Below, piece by piece: positions 1-8,128 of a stretch of DNA of 64,000 bases. The first letter of the stretch is position 1. Each line of letters opens with the position of its first letter. The DNA is from JOPF133 sp052144935 (GTDB taxonomy: Bacteria > Acidobacteriota > Terriglobia > Bryobacterales > Bryobacteraceae). Position numbers and translations under genes: made by a program. The notes under the pieces are model-generated. The model was not told where the DNA came from. It saw only the letters and a program-made list of their open reading frames with translations, and did not search any database. The stretch lies in assembly GCA_052144935.1 (NCBI GenBank), contig JBKQPR010000339.1, positions 23,189 through 87,188 of the forward strand. The letters run 5' to 3'.

Positions 1-2
1 GG

Positions 3-368
3 CGCGCGGCGGCGCGGATCATGGAAATGGGACCGCGCACGCTGGTCGTCAAGCGCGGCGAATACGGCGCGGTGCTGTTCCACGGCGGCTGCCACTTCAT
101 GGCGCCCGGGTATCTGCTGGAGGAGGTCTTCGACCCCACCGGCGCGGGCGATTGCTTCGCCGGGGGCTTCATCGGCTACCTGGCCGGAAGGGGCGTCCAG
201 CCGGCCGCCGGGCGCATCGATATAGCCGAGCTGCGTCGGGCGGTGATCTACGGCTCCGTGATGGGCAGCTTCTGCTGCGAGATGTTCGGCGTGGATCGCT
301 TCCGCAGCCTCACGCGCGCGGAAATCGACGCACGGTTTCAGGAGTTCCAATCCTGCACGGCTTTCTGA
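3..368 (+). CDS. PfkB-family carbohydrate kinase, C-terminal part
   Basis: Only the C-terminal 121 residues are inside the window; the frame is open to the left edge. PfkB (ribokinase-family) enzymes phosphorylate sugars or nucleosides with ATP in the cytoplasm. The family's second signature is visible as DPTGAGDCFAGGFIG at about visible residues 44-58, including the GAGD anion hole and catalytic Asp. The preceding TLVVKRGEYGAVLF strand is also typical of the fold. The substrate cannot be judged from this part. The gene ends about 70 bases before the next probable start on the same strand. Confidence 0.85.
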   Translation, partial: RAAARIMEMGPRTLVVKRGEYGAVLFHGGCHFMAPGYLLEEVFDPTGAGDCFAGGFIGYLAGRGVQPAAGRIDIAELRRAVIYGSVMGSFCCEMFGVDRFRSLTRAEIDARFQEFQSCTAF

Positions 369-439
369 TAACCCGGGCACGGGCGCTGCGTTCGCGCCGC
401 CTTTCGCCCGATCTGGCCGGGGTACGAAGCCAGGGCAAC

Positions 440-1969
440 GTGGCGTCGATCACCGGGCTTCTGACCCTGCTCAGCGCGGGCGCAGTTTGGTTTTTCTATT
501 CGCACGGCTGGCTGTTGTGGTACGGGGACGCCGAGGCGCACCTGAATGCCGCGCGGCGGATCGTTGATTCCGAAACCCCGGGCTACGATCAGCTCGGCTC
601 GGTTTGGCTGCCCCTGCTGCATGTGCTGACGCTGCCGTTCGCCGCCGTGGATTCATTGTGGCGCAGCGGCCTGGCGGGGTCCATCGCCCCGGCGGCCGGC
701 TTCGTGGCGGGCGGCGCGTTTCTGTTCGCCGCGGTGAAGCGCATCTTCCGTTCCAACGCCGCGGCGGTAGCGGCCACGGGCCTCGCGGCGCTCAACCCCA
801 ACATGCTGTATCTGCAATCCATCCCCATGACCGAAGGAATCTTCTTCGGCTGCCTGATGGCCCTGCTCTATTCGAGCGTGCGGTTCCGCGCCACGCAGGC
901 ATGGGGCGCCGCTGCGGGCGCGGGTCTGGCCGCCTGCCTGGGCGCCCTGACGCGTTACGAGGGATGGTTCCTGATCCCCTTCGCGGCGGCATATTTTTTG
1001 TGGGCTCCCCAGCCCCGGCGGTGGGCCACCGAGACTTGGTGGGCCGCCGTGCGGCGCCGATGGACGATCGCGCTGCTGTTCACCGCCCTGGCCTCCATCG
1101 GCCCGCTCTATTGGCTGGCACACAACTGGTATCTGACCGGCGACCCCCTGGATTTCTATCGCGGCCCCTATTCCGCCGCCGCTATACAGGGCGGCAAACC
1201 GTATCCTGGCCACGGTAATTGGGACGCGGCCTTCTACTACTATCAATCCGCCGTGCGGCTGGCCGCCGGACCTGGGCTGCCGCTGATGGGGCTGGCGGGC
1301 GTGGTGGTGGCCCTGACACGGCGGGCCTTCTGGCCGGTCGCGCTGCTGGCTCTCCCGCCCGCGTTCTACATTCTCAATATGCACTCCGGATCGAGCCCCA
1401 TCTTCGTCCCGAATCTGTGGCCGCATTCGTACTACAACACGCGCTACGGCCTGGCCGCGCTGCCTTTGCTGGCGCTGGCTTCGGCGGCCCTGGTGATGGC
1501 GGTGCCGCGCAACCTGCGGGCCGTCACGGCGATGCTGATCGTGGCCGCGGGCGGCATCCATTGGGTGGTCTATCCGCAGCCCGAGAACTGGATCGCGTGG
1601 GCCGAATCGCGCGCCAATTCCACCGGCCGGCGCGCCTGGATGCACCAGGCCGCCGATTACCTGCGCCCACGCTACGTGCCGGGATCGGGCATGGTTTCCT
1701 CGGCGGGAGACGATTTCTTCGGCATCTACCGGGAGATGGGCATCCCCTTGAGCGAAACTTTCAGTGTCTGCAACGGCCTGCCGTTCGTCGCCGCCGAGCA
1801 GCGGCCCGAGTTGTGGCTGTGGCAGGAGTGGGTGGTGGCCAAAGAGGGCGATGCCATCGAACGGGCTGCCGCACGGGCCGGTTATCGCAGGGAGTTGAGG
1901 ATTGTGGAGAAAGACGAGCCGGTCGTGGATATCTACCACCGGACAGGAGGATATCATGGTACCGCATGA
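440..1969 (+). CDS. GT-C family membrane glycosyltransferase (GT39/ArnT-like)
   Basis: Integral membrane protein of about 509 residues with many hydrophobic segments. The early acidic motif YGDAEAHLNAAR after the first membrane helix is the kind of lumenal Asp/Glu site found in GT-C enzymes, which use polyprenyl-phosphate-linked sugars outside the membrane. The C-terminal third is soluble and carries no recognised motif. The open frame extends upstream through the PfkB gene, but residues before about position 440 read as a shadow of that gene. I therefore take the GTG at 440 as start; no clear ribosome site marks it. Its 3' end overlaps the YbjQ gene by 14 bases, which implies coupling. Donor and acceptor are unknown. 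Confidence 0.75.
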   Translation: MASITGLLTLLSAGAVWFFYSHGWLLWYGDAEAHLNAARRIVDSETPGYDQLGSVWLPLLHVLTLPFAAVDSLWRSGLAGSIAPAAGFVAGGAFLFAAVKRIFRSNAAAVAATGLAALNPNMLYLQSIPMTEGIFFGCLMALLYSSVRFRATQAWGAAAGAGLAACLGALTRYEGWFLIPFAAAYFLWAPQPRRWATETWWAAVRRRWTIALLFTALASIGPLYWLAHNWYLTGDPLDFYRGPYSAAAIQGGKPYPGHGNWDAAFYYYQSAVRLAAGPGLPLMGLAGVVVALTRRAFWPVALLALPPAFYILNMHSGSSPIFVPNLWPHSYYNTRYGLAALPLLALASAALVMAVPRNLRAVTAMLIVAAGGIHWVVYPQPENWIAWAESRANSTGRRAWMHQAADYLRPRYVPGSGMVSSAGDDFFGIYREMGIPLSETFSVCNGLPFVAAEQRPELWLWQEWVVAKEGDAIERAAARAGYRRELRIVEKDEPVVDIYHRTGGYHGTA

Positions 1970-2291
1970 AAACGTAACTACGGCTTTCGATCTGCCGGGC
2001 TGCCGCGTAAAGCGTAATCTAGGCGTGGTGCGCGGCATCGTCGTGCGCTCGCGCTCGCTGGTCGGCACGCTGGGCGCCAGCCTGCAAACCATCGTGGGCG
2101 GCAACATCTCGCTATTCACCAATCTGTGCGAGCAGACCCGCGGTGACGCCTTCGATCTGATGCTGCAGCACGCTTCGGACCTGGGCGCCAATGCCGTGAT
2201 CGGCGCACGCTACGACGCCACCGAGATCATGCAGGGCGTCACCGAAGTGCTGGCTTATGGCACGGCGGTGGTGGTGGAAGCCGAGCCATGA
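1956..2291 (+). CDS. YbjQ/UPF0145 family protein
   Basis: Protein of 111 residues matching the YbjQ (UPF0145, DUF74) family, small pentamer-forming proteins of uncertain role sometimes described as heavy-metal binding. Recognisable parts are the N-terminal GCRVKRNLGVVRGIVVRS strand pattern, the middle segment ending in QTRGDAF, and the typical LGANAVIGARYDA motif near residue 75. The start is set by AGGAGG at 1945-1950, six bases before ATG 1956. It overlaps the upstream glycosyltransferase by 14 bases and the downstream dapF by ATGA, so the three are probably one transcript. Confidence 0.85.
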   Translation: MVPHENVTTAFDLPGCRVKRNLGVVRGIVVRSRSLVGTLGASLQTIVGGNISLFTNLCEQTRGDAFDLMLQHASDLGANAVIGARYDATEIMQGVTEVLAYGTAVVVEAEP

Positions 2292-3094
2292 AGATCCCCT
2301 TCACCAAAGCGCACGGGGACAAGAACGATTTTCTGCTGACCTGGGAGGCCGACGCGCCGCCCGATTGGCGGGACGCCGGGCGCGAGGAGGCGGCGCGCGC
2401 CATCTGCAACCGCCACACCGGAGTGGGCGCGGATGGCTGGATGGTGGTCTCGCCGCCCGGCGATGCCGATGCGGAGGGCACCATCCAGCTCTACAATTCC
2501 GATGGCAGCAAGGCCGAAATCTCAGGCAACGGCACGCGTTGCGCGGCGGCGTTTCTCGTCCGCCATGGCCTGGCCGCGGGCGTAGTGCGGCTACGCACGG
2601 GCGCGGGCGTCAAAACGCTACGCCTGTTGGAGCGCAGCGGGCTGGCGTTCGTCTTCGAGATGGATATGGGCCGGCCGGAGATCGCCGCCGAGCGCTTCCT
2701 CCTGCCGCTCGCGGGCGGTCCGTGCGACGTAACCCTGGTGGACGTGGGGAATCCGCAGTGCGCCGTGCCGGTGGCGACCTTCGATTTCGACTGGCGGGGG
2801 ATGGGCGCGGAGATCGAATCGCATCCGCATTTCCCCAACCGGACCAACGTCTCCTTCGTGCGCGCGGTGGACCGGCATACCATCGACGTGCGCTTCTACG
2901 AACGCGGCGCGGGCGAGACCATGAGCTCGGGCACCGGATCGGCCGGCGCGGTGGTGGCGGCGGTGGCGCGCGGTATGGCGCAATCTCCGGTGTCCGTACG
3001 GACACCCGCCGGCACGCTCGATCTTCGTTGGGAAACCAACCTCTACCTCACCGGCCCGGCCGAGATCGTGGCGGAGGGCCAATTCTTCCTGTGA
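2288..3094 (+). CDS. dapF: DapF-family epimerase homologue lacking catalytic cysteines
   Basis: Protein of 268 residues with the two-lobed diaminopimelate epimerase fold. Known DapF enzymes convert LL- to meso-diaminopimelate for lysine and peptidoglycan synthesis, using two cysteines as the acid/base pair. Family landmarks are present: KNDFLL near the N-terminus, CNRHTGVGADGW, SGNGTRCAA, VGNPQCAV and YERGAGET. The residue normally Cys in (C)GNG is Ser in EISGNGTRC, and the second normally Cys after GET is Ser in ETMSSGTGSAG. Activity as a classical DapF is therefore uncertain. The start overlaps the previous stop (ATGA). The stop lies inside a 13-base tandem duplication at 3085-3110. Confidence 0.8.
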   Translation: MKIPFTKAHGDKNDFLLTWEADAPPDWRDAGREEAARAICNRHTGVGADGWMVVSPPGDADAEGTIQLYNSDGSKAEISGNGTRCAAAFLVRHGLAAGVVRLRTGAGVKTLRLLERSGLAFVFEMDMGRPEIAAERFLLPLAGGPCDVTLVDVGNPQCAVPVATFDFDWRGMGAEIESHPHFPNRTNVSFVRAVDRHTIDVRFYERGAGETMSSGTGSAGAVVAAVARGMAQSPVSVRTPAGTLDLRWETNLYLTGPAEIVAEGQFFL

Positions 3095-3122
3095 GAGCTT
3101 CCTGTGAGAGAATGACGGGTGC

Positions 3123-4448
3123 ATGCCAGAAACAGCGATAGCAAGCCAAGCCACCGCCCGGATGCTGGAGCACAAGATACGCGAACGCCGTGCGCGCGTG
3201 GGCATCGTAGGGCTGGGCTATGTGGGCCTTCCCCTGGCGGTGGAATTCGCCCGCGCCGGCTTCACGGTCACCGGAATCGACATCAGCCCCGACAAGACAC
3301 GGCGCGTGAACGCGGGCGATTCGTACGTCGGAGACATCTCCAGCGCCACGCTCGGCCCCCTGGTGGAGGCGGGCAAGTTGCGCGCCACCACCGATTTTGA
3401 GGCCGTTCTGGAGCTCGATACCATCAACATCTGCGTGCCCACGCCGCTGCGCAAGACCAAGGACCCGGACATGAGCTTTATCGTCTCCGCCTGCCAGGAG
3501 ATCGCGAGCCACTTTCATGCCGGCATGCTGGTGATTCTGGAATCCACCACCTATCCGGGCACTACCGACGAGCTGGTGCTGCCGATGCTGGCGAAGTCCG
3601 GACTGGAAGTGGGCACGGACTTCTTCCTGTGCTTTTCGCCGGAGCGCGTGGACCCCGGCAACCCGCGGTTCCAGACCGCCAACATTCCCAAAGTGGTAGG
3701 CGGGGTGACGCCGGCCTGCACGGAGATGGGGCGGCTATTTTACGCGCAGGCGCTGGAGCACGTGGTGCCGGTAAGCTCCACGCAAGTAGCCGAGATGGTG
3801 AAGCTGCTCGAGAACACCTTCCGCATGATCAATATCGGGTTGGTAAACGAGATGGCCATGATGTGCGACCGGATGGGCATCAATGTCTGGGAAGTGATCG
3901 ACGCAGCCGCCACCAAGCCGTTCGGCTTTATGCCGTTCTATCCCGGTCCGGGGTTGGGCGGGCATTGCATTCCGATCGATCCGTTCTACCTTTCCTGGAA
4001 GACGCGGCAGGCGGGGATCGAGGCGCGGTTCATCGAACTGGCCGGTTATATCAACGGCCAGATGCCGCACTTCGTAGTAGAGAAAGTGCAGATGGCGCTG
4101 AACCAGGCGGGCAAGCCCGTGATGGGATCGCACATTCACGTAATGGGTGTGGCCTACAAGCGGAATATCGAAGACCTGCGCGAATCCCCGGCGCTGGATG
4201 TGATGATGCTGCTCCAGCGGCGGGGCGGGCGGATCACTTACAGCGATCCTTTTGTGCCCACCTTGTGCATCGACGGCCTGGACATGGCCGCGGCGCCGGA
4301 AGAGACCGCCGGCGAGGCCGATTGCGTGGTGATCGTGACGGACCACTCGACCTTCGACTACGCCGGCCTGGTAGCGCGGTCGCGCCTGATCGTGGATTCG
4401 CGGAACGCGCTGAAGGGCTTTCACGATGCCAAGATTGTGCGGCTGTAG
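3123..4448 (+). CDS. UDP-N-acetyl-hexosamine 6-dehydrogenase (nucleotide-sugar dehydrogenase)
   Basis: Protein of 441 residues of the UDP-glucose/GDP-mannose dehydrogenase family. It oxidises C6 of a UDP-sugar to the uronic acid with two NAD+, supplying precursors for surface polysaccharide. An N-terminal Rossmann motif is seen at residues 27-45 (GIVGLGYVGLPLAVEF). ESTTYPGTT and the catalytic cysteine loop GPGLGGHCIPIDPFYL follow. The sequence is closest in style to the WbpA/TviB group that acts on UDP-GlcNAc or UDP-GalNAc. That substrate is an inference from the motif style only. It begins 28 bases after dapF and could feed the exopolysaccharide locus 27 kb downstream. Confidence 0.88.
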   Translation: MPETAIASQATARMLEHKIRERRARVGIVGLGYVGLPLAVEFARAGFTVTGIDISPDKTRRVNAGDSYVGDISSATLGPLVEAGKLRATTDFEAVLELDTINICVPTPLRKTKDPDMSFIVSACQEIASHFHAGMLVILESTTYPGTTDELVLPMLAKSGLEVGTDFFLCFSPERVDPGNPRFQTANIPKVVGGVTPACTEMGRLFYAQALEHVVPVSSTQVAEMVKLLENTFRMINIGLVNEMAMMCDRMGINVWEVIDAAATKPFGFMPFYPGPGLGGHCIPIDPFYLSWKTRQAGIEARFIELAGYINGQMPHFVVEKVQMALNQAGKPVMGSHIHVMGVAYKRNIEDLRESPALDVMMLLQRRGGRITYSDPFVPTLCIDGLDMAAAPEETAGEADCVVIVTDHSTFDYAGLVARSRLIVDSRNALKGFHDAKIVRL

Positions 4449-4637
4449 GGAGGGATGGAAACGGTTACGTCGCGGGCACGCGAATCTCCCTGAATCTTTC
4501 ACGCGTTCGGGCGGGGGAGTCTCCTGAGACCCTCTGCCAGAATCTCGAGGTTCTTCACCTCGAAGAGGTTACAGCGCCATCGCATACGACCTGGCGAATC
4601 AGGCTGGGGATCAAGAGCGGTGGAGCTGCTTACAAGC

Positions 4638-4666
4638 TTGTCAGTTCTTGGCGGTTTGCGTATAAC
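4638..4666 (+). promoter_or_regulatory. Promoter of the brnTA module
   Basis: TTGTCA at 4638-4643 and TATAAC at 4661-4666 are separated by exactly 17 bases, a good sigma-70-type match. The -10 hexamer ends six bases before the GTG at 4673, so the transcript probably starts at or next to the start codon (leaderless). The remaining intergenic sequence from 4449 to 4637 holds no gene that I can support. Confidence 0.55.
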
Positions 4667-4672
4667 TGGAAT

Positions 4673-4978
4673 GTGAACGGCTTCGATCTCGAAATCGAAT
4701 GGGATTCCGCGAAGGCTGAGGCCAACGTACGGAAGCACGGAGTCTCCTTCAACCTTGCTTCGACCGTATTGCGCGATCCGCTCTCCGTGACGACCTTGGA
4801 TGAGGTGCACGGAGAGCTCGAGGAACGATGGATTACCGTCGGCCGCGCCGTGACCGGCGAGTGTCTGGTGGTCGCCCACACCTGGATCGAGCTGGACGCC
4901 AACACTGCGAAAGCTCGCATTATCTCGGCTCGAAGGGCGGAGAACTCTGAACGACGAGAGTATGAGGAGGGGCTATGA
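4673..4978 (+). CDS. brnT: BrnT-family ribonuclease toxin
   Basis: Protein of 101 residues of the BrnT family, RelE-like mRNA-cleaving toxins controlled by BrnA. The hallmark start is FDLEIEWDSAKAEANVRKHG, followed by VSFNLASTVLRDPLS, and then RWITVGRAVTGECLVVAHTW and the C-terminal ARIISARRA. The catalytic-type Arg and His positions of the family are present. The in-frame GTG at 4673 fits the N-terminus of relatives and the promoter just upstream. The longer open frame upstream is a shadow of the dehydrogenase gene. It overlaps the antitoxin start by ATGA. Confidence 0.88.
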   Translation: MNGFDLEIEWDSAKAEANVRKHGVSFNLASTVLRDPLSVTTLDEVHGELEERWITVGRAVTGECLVVAHTWIELDANTAKARIISARRAENSERREYEEGL

Positions 4979-5193
4979 ACAACGACGATCCACTCGATCG
5001 GGAGATCGATTTCTCAAAGGGCGTGCGCGGCAAGTTTTACCGGCCGGGCATGAAACTTCACATCCCGGTTTACCTGGAGCAAGCCGTATTGGATAGCCTC
5101 ACGGAAATTGCCGGCCGGAAGGGCGTCCCTCTGGACGACTTGGTGAACGATCTGCTGCGGAGGGAACTCGCTATCGCGGAGACGCTCCGGTAA
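4975..5193 (+). CDS. BrnA-like antitoxin
   Basis: Small 72-residue protein whose gene overlaps brnT by four bases, the usual toxin-first order of brnTA. The segment GKFYRPGMKLHIPVYLEQAV and a C-terminal DDLVNDLLRREL helix pair look like a ribbon-helix-helix (CopG/BrnA-type) DNA-binding antitoxin that would bind BrnT and autorepress. The exact subfamily is not certain. Its last 124 bases are overlapped on the other strand by an open frame continuing from a DUF433 gene. Confidence 0.75.
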   Translation: MNNDDPLDREIDFSKGVRGKFYRPGMKLHIPVYLEQAVLDSLTEIAGRKGVPLDDLVNDLLRRELAIAETLR

Positions 5194-5462
5194 ATGGGCC
5201 GGCACAACGGGAGCCGGGGTGTTGTGGTCAACCACGCGTCCGCATGTGCGGGTTCTTGAAGGCTCTCCGCGACGAAATTAAGGACTTCCTCGATTTGGTC
5301 CCGTGTCACGCCACCATACCACTCGATGATTTCTTCGATGGTGGCGCCCTTCGCGAGGCATTCAAAAACGATGGAGATGGGCAAGCGCGTATTCCGGAAC
5401 ACCCATGCGCCGTGAACCCTCTGCGGGTCAGACTCGACTACCGGACACCTTGACCAATCCAC
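5070..5462 (-). CDS. DUF433 antitoxin-like protein with antisense-derived tail
   Basis: The first ~80 residues form a DUF433 domain (a small winged-helix protein often acting as antitoxin to DUF5615 PIN-like nucleases). Visible motifs are CPVVESDPQRVHGAWVF, NTRLPISIVFECLAKG and EEIIEWYGGVT, followed by DQIEEVLNFVAESL. The start is GTG at 5462. The usual family length is about 75-80 residues; here the frame runs another ~50 residues into the complement of the BrnA-like gene. That tail has no family features and is probably the result of a lost stop. No DUF5615 partner is next to it, so it appears to be an orphan. Codon 81 onward should be treated with doubt. Confidence 0.65.
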   Translation of the reverse strand: MDWSRCPVVESDPQRVHGAWVFRNTRLPISIVFECLAKGATIEEIIEWYGGVTRDQIEEVLNFVAESLQEPAHADAWLTTTPRLPLCRPIYRSVSAIASSLRSRSFTKSSRGTPFRPAISVRLSNTACSR

Positions 5463-5569
5463 CCTATATCAACGATACGACTTGCCGTCCGCTGCGAGGC
5501 GAGTCGACGGGCTTCCCGCTGAGCGACCTCCTCGGATTCGGGGGTCTAACACGCGGCATGGCGCCGCCC

Positions 5570-6775
5570 TCACCTCACCAACCGTGCCACGGTCTCCAGG
5601 TGAAACGTCTGCGGGAACAGGTCCACGAGGGTCAACTTCTCCAGCCGGTAACCCGCGGCCAATAGGGCGGCCAGATCGCGGGCCAGCGTGGCGGGGTCGC
5701 AGGAGACGATGGTGATCCGCAGCGGCTTCAACTCGGACAGGCGCCGTACCACGATCTTGCCCAGCCCGGCGCGCGGCGGATCCAACAGCACGAAATCGGG
5801 CGCGCGATCGAGCTTCGTCAGGTACTCCTCGGCGCTCGATTGCTCGGCGCGCAGGTTGGCCAGGCCGGCCCGCTGGGCGTTGAATTCGAGATCGCGCACC
5901 GCGCCCACGCCCGATTCCACGGCCTGCAGCTTGCCAAAACGCCGCGCCAGGGCGAGCGAAAACAGGCCCACGCCGGCGTACAGATCGGTGGCGGTGTCGC
6001 CTGCGGCCCCGGCGCTGTCGCCGGCACTATCGCCACCTATGGCCGCTTCCACCAGCGCATCCAGCAGAAAGCGGTTCACCTGGAAAAACGAATGGGCGCT
6101 CACGCGGAACCGCCCCTCGTAATCGAGCGCGCCCTGCGCCAGACCCGGAGCCAGACCTGGAATGATCTCGCCGCACCAGTCGAAGAAGCGGCGCGCCAGG
6201 GGAGCCTCGGTTTCGAGCGCGTTCAACTGCAGCGTCCGCTCGTCGGTGAAAAGCTCCAGCGACCGCAGGAAACGCGGCCAGCGCGGATCGCGCAGCATCC
6301 CCGCCAGCGCCGCGATGGCCCGGTTCAATTTGGGCGAAGCGATGGGACACTCGCCAATGCCGCACAGCTTGTGCGAGCGCGCCTCCCAATAGCCGATGCG
6401 GCCGCGCTCGACGTGCAACTGCACGCGGTTGCGATACCCGAACGGCTCCCCCGCCACGACCGCGATTTCTTCGGGCGGCTCGATCTTCCCCAAGCGGCGC
6501 AATTCCTCGGCCAGAATCGACCGCTTGGCGGCGAGCTGAAATTCGTAGGGCGCGTGCTGATAGTGGCATCCGCCGCAACGGCCGAAATGCGGGCACGGCG
6601 GCGCCACGCGCTGGGCCGCGGCCTCGATGATCTCGACCGCGCTGGCGCGCACCAGGCCCGGCTTTTCCCGCTCCGCCCGCGCGCGGATTCGCTCGCCCGG
6701 CAGCACGAACGGAACCAGCACCACGCGCCCATCCAGGCGCGCCAGACCGTCGCCGCCGTACACCAGCTTTTCCAC
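5570..6775 (-). CDS. Class I RNA m5U methyltransferase (RlmD/TrmA family)
   Basis: Protein of 401 residues that methylates uracil C5 in rRNA or tRNA using S-adenosylmethionine. An N-terminal TRAM-like segment (EKLVYGGDGLARLDGRVVLV) is followed by an iron-sulfur cysteine set, CPHFGRCGGCHYQH at about residues 61-74. The Rossmann motif TDLYAGVGLFSLALA and the catalytic region VLLDPPRAGLG and IVSCDPATLARDLA, with the nucleophile Cys, follow. A C-terminal DLFPQTFHLETV completes the family signature. The start is a GTG at 6775. It is divergent from trpS with 49 bases between. Which RNA position is modified cannot be said from sequence. Confidence 0.9.
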   Translation of the reverse strand: MEKLVYGGDGLARLDGRVVLVPFVLPGERIRARAEREKPGLVRASAVEIIEAAAQRVAPPCPHFGRCGGCHYQHAPYEFQLAAKRSILAEELRRLGKIEPPEEIAVVAGEPFGYRNRVQLHVERGRIGYWEARSHKLCGIGECPIASPKLNRAIAALAGMLRDPRWPRFLRSLELFTDERTLQLNALETEAPLARRFFDWCGEIIPGLAPGLAQGALDYEGRFRVSAHSFFQVNRFLLDALVEAAIGGDSAGDSAGAAGDTATDLYAGVGLFSLALARRFGKLQAVESGVGAVRDLEFNAQRAGLANLRAEQSSAEEYLTKLDRAPDFVLLDPPRAGLGKIVVRRLSELKPLRITIVSCDPATLARDLAALLAAGYRLEKLTLVDLFPQTFHLETVARLVR

Positions 6776-6824
6776 GGTGACTTCGAAATTGCTTACGATA
6801 AAGAATTATCTCCGTTCCTCTACC

Positions 6825-7928
6825 ATGAAAACACGAGTCTTTTCCGGCATGCAGCCATCCGGAAATCTGCACATCGGCAATTATCTGGGCGCGCTCAAGA
6901 ACTGGGTGCGCATCCAGCACGATTACGAATGCATTTTCTGCATTGTGGATCTGCACGCCATCACTCTGTACCAGGATCCGGCCGAGCTGCGCGGGAAGAT
7001 CCGCGAGATCGCGGCGCTCTACCTGGCCGCCGGCATCGACCCCCAGCACTGCTCCATCATGGTGCAATCGGCCGTGCCCGCCCACGCCGAGCTGGCCTGG
7101 ATGCTCACCTGCGTCACGCCGGTGGGTTGGCTGGAGCGCATGACGCAGTACAAGGCCAAGTCCGCCAGGTACAGGGCGGCCGAGGAGGCCTTCCCGCCGC
7201 CCTACCCGCCGGCCTACGGGCCAGCCTACTCGCGGACGGAGAGCGCGGCCGAGGAAGCGAACCCGCCGGCAAGCCCTCCTGCCTACCAGGCGCCGTCCGT
7301 GGGCGATGGCATACTGCAGTACCCCGTGCTGATGGCCGCCGACATCCTCCTATACCAGGCGGGCATCGTGCCGGTGGGTGAGGACCAGGCGCAGCACCTG
7401 GAGCTTACGCGCGACATCGCCCAGCGCTTCAATTCCCTCTACGGCGACACCTTCGTGGTGCCGGGCACCAGCCTGCCCACGGTGGGGGCGCGCATCATGG
7501 GGCTGGACGATCCGTCGCAGAAGATGAGCAAATCGGTCGAGGGCGCCAACCACGCGGTGGCGCTGCTCGATCCGCCCGCCAAGATCCGCAAGACCATCAT
7601 GCGCGCCACCACCGATTCCAATCCCGCGGTGGATTTCGATACTGCTGGCGCGGGCGTGCTCAACCTGCTGGCGATTTACCAGGCGTTTTCGGGCGCGACC
7701 GAGGACGAAATGAAGGCGCGTTTCACCGGCATGCGCTACGGCGATCTGAAAAAGCAAGTCGCCGAGATGGCGATTGCGTACCTGGAGCCGTTCCAGCAGC
7801 GCTACCGCGAGATCACCGCCGACCCCTCGTACCTGGCGGGCGTGCTGCGCGCGGGCGCCGAACGCGTGGCGCCCATCGCTAACAGCACGGTGCAGGTTGT
7901 GAAGGAACGCATGGGGCTGTACACCTAA
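6825..7928 (+). CDS. trpS: Tryptophanyl-tRNA synthetase with Pro/Tyr-rich insert
   Basis: Class I aminoacyl-tRNA synthetase of 367 residues that charges tRNA-Trp. The HIGH-like motif is PSGNLHIGNYLGAL and the KMSKS motif appears as DPSQKMSKS. VPVGEDQAQHLELTRDIA is diagnostic. Relatives read directly from KSARY into the ...YPVLMAADILLYQ helix, but here about 35-40 residues (bases ~7165-7300) are inserted. The insert is rich in Pro, Tyr and Ala and contains the repeated unit PPAY. The frame is kept. The start is ATG 6825. The 200 bases after the gene carry a GC-rich hairpin that may serve as terminator. Confidence 0.93.
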   Translation: MKTRVFSGMQPSGNLHIGNYLGALKNWVRIQHDYECIFCIVDLHAITLYQDPAELRGKIREIAALYLAAGIDPQHCSIMVQSAVPAHAELAWMLTCVTPVGWLERMTQYKAKSARYRAAEEAFPPPYPPAYGPAYSRTESAAEEANPPASPPAYQAPSVGDGILQYPVLMAADILLYQAGIVPVGEDQAQHLELTRDIAQRFNSLYGDTFVVPGTSLPTVGARIMGLDDPSQKMSKSVEGANHAVALLDPPAKIRKTIMRATTDSNPAVDFDTAGAGVLNLLAIYQAFSGATEDEMKARFTGMRYGDLKKQVAEMAIAYLEPFQQRYREITADPSYLAGVLRAGAERVAPIANSTVQVVKERMGLYT

Positions 7929-7979
7929 GGAATGGCGCGAAAACAACCGCACCCCCGCAACTGGAGCGCGCGCCGGCTG

Positions 7980-8072
7980 GGGGTGCCCCTTGGGGTGCCC
8001 CCTGGGCCCGGTGCCGGACCCGGCGGGGCCCAGCGGGCACCCCAGAGGGCGCCCCAGAGAGCGCCCCAGGAT
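7980..8072. repeat. GC-rich dispersed repeat forming a long hairpin
   Basis: Between trpS and the MFS gene, the arm TGGGGTGCCCCCTGGGCCC at 7991-8009 pairs with an imperfect reverse complement around 8025-8044, then two further degenerate units follow. The core GGGGTGCCC(C/T)CTGGGCCC recurs at 22713-22730, 25650-25678, 49655-49673, 51377-51402, 52877-52915 and 61623-61640. Here it could act as a transcription terminator for trpS, although no T-run follows. Confidence 0.7.
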
Positions 8073-8128
8073 CGGCCGCCCCACGTCAGCCGGCAAAATG
8101 TGAAGTTATTGTTGCACGGGGCCTAGGA

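Noticed and set aside
653..2191. Long open frame on the minus strand opposite the GT-C gene
   Set aside because: Its translation is rich in Arg, Gly, His and Gln with no family motif, as expected for the antisense of a GC-rich gene; the plus-strand frame has membrane helices and a known motif.
7932..8126. Frame of 64 codons between trpS and the MFS gene
   Set aside because: Its sequence is mostly the translated GC-rich repeat (alternating Gly, Pro, Arg, Gln) and lacks a ribosome site.
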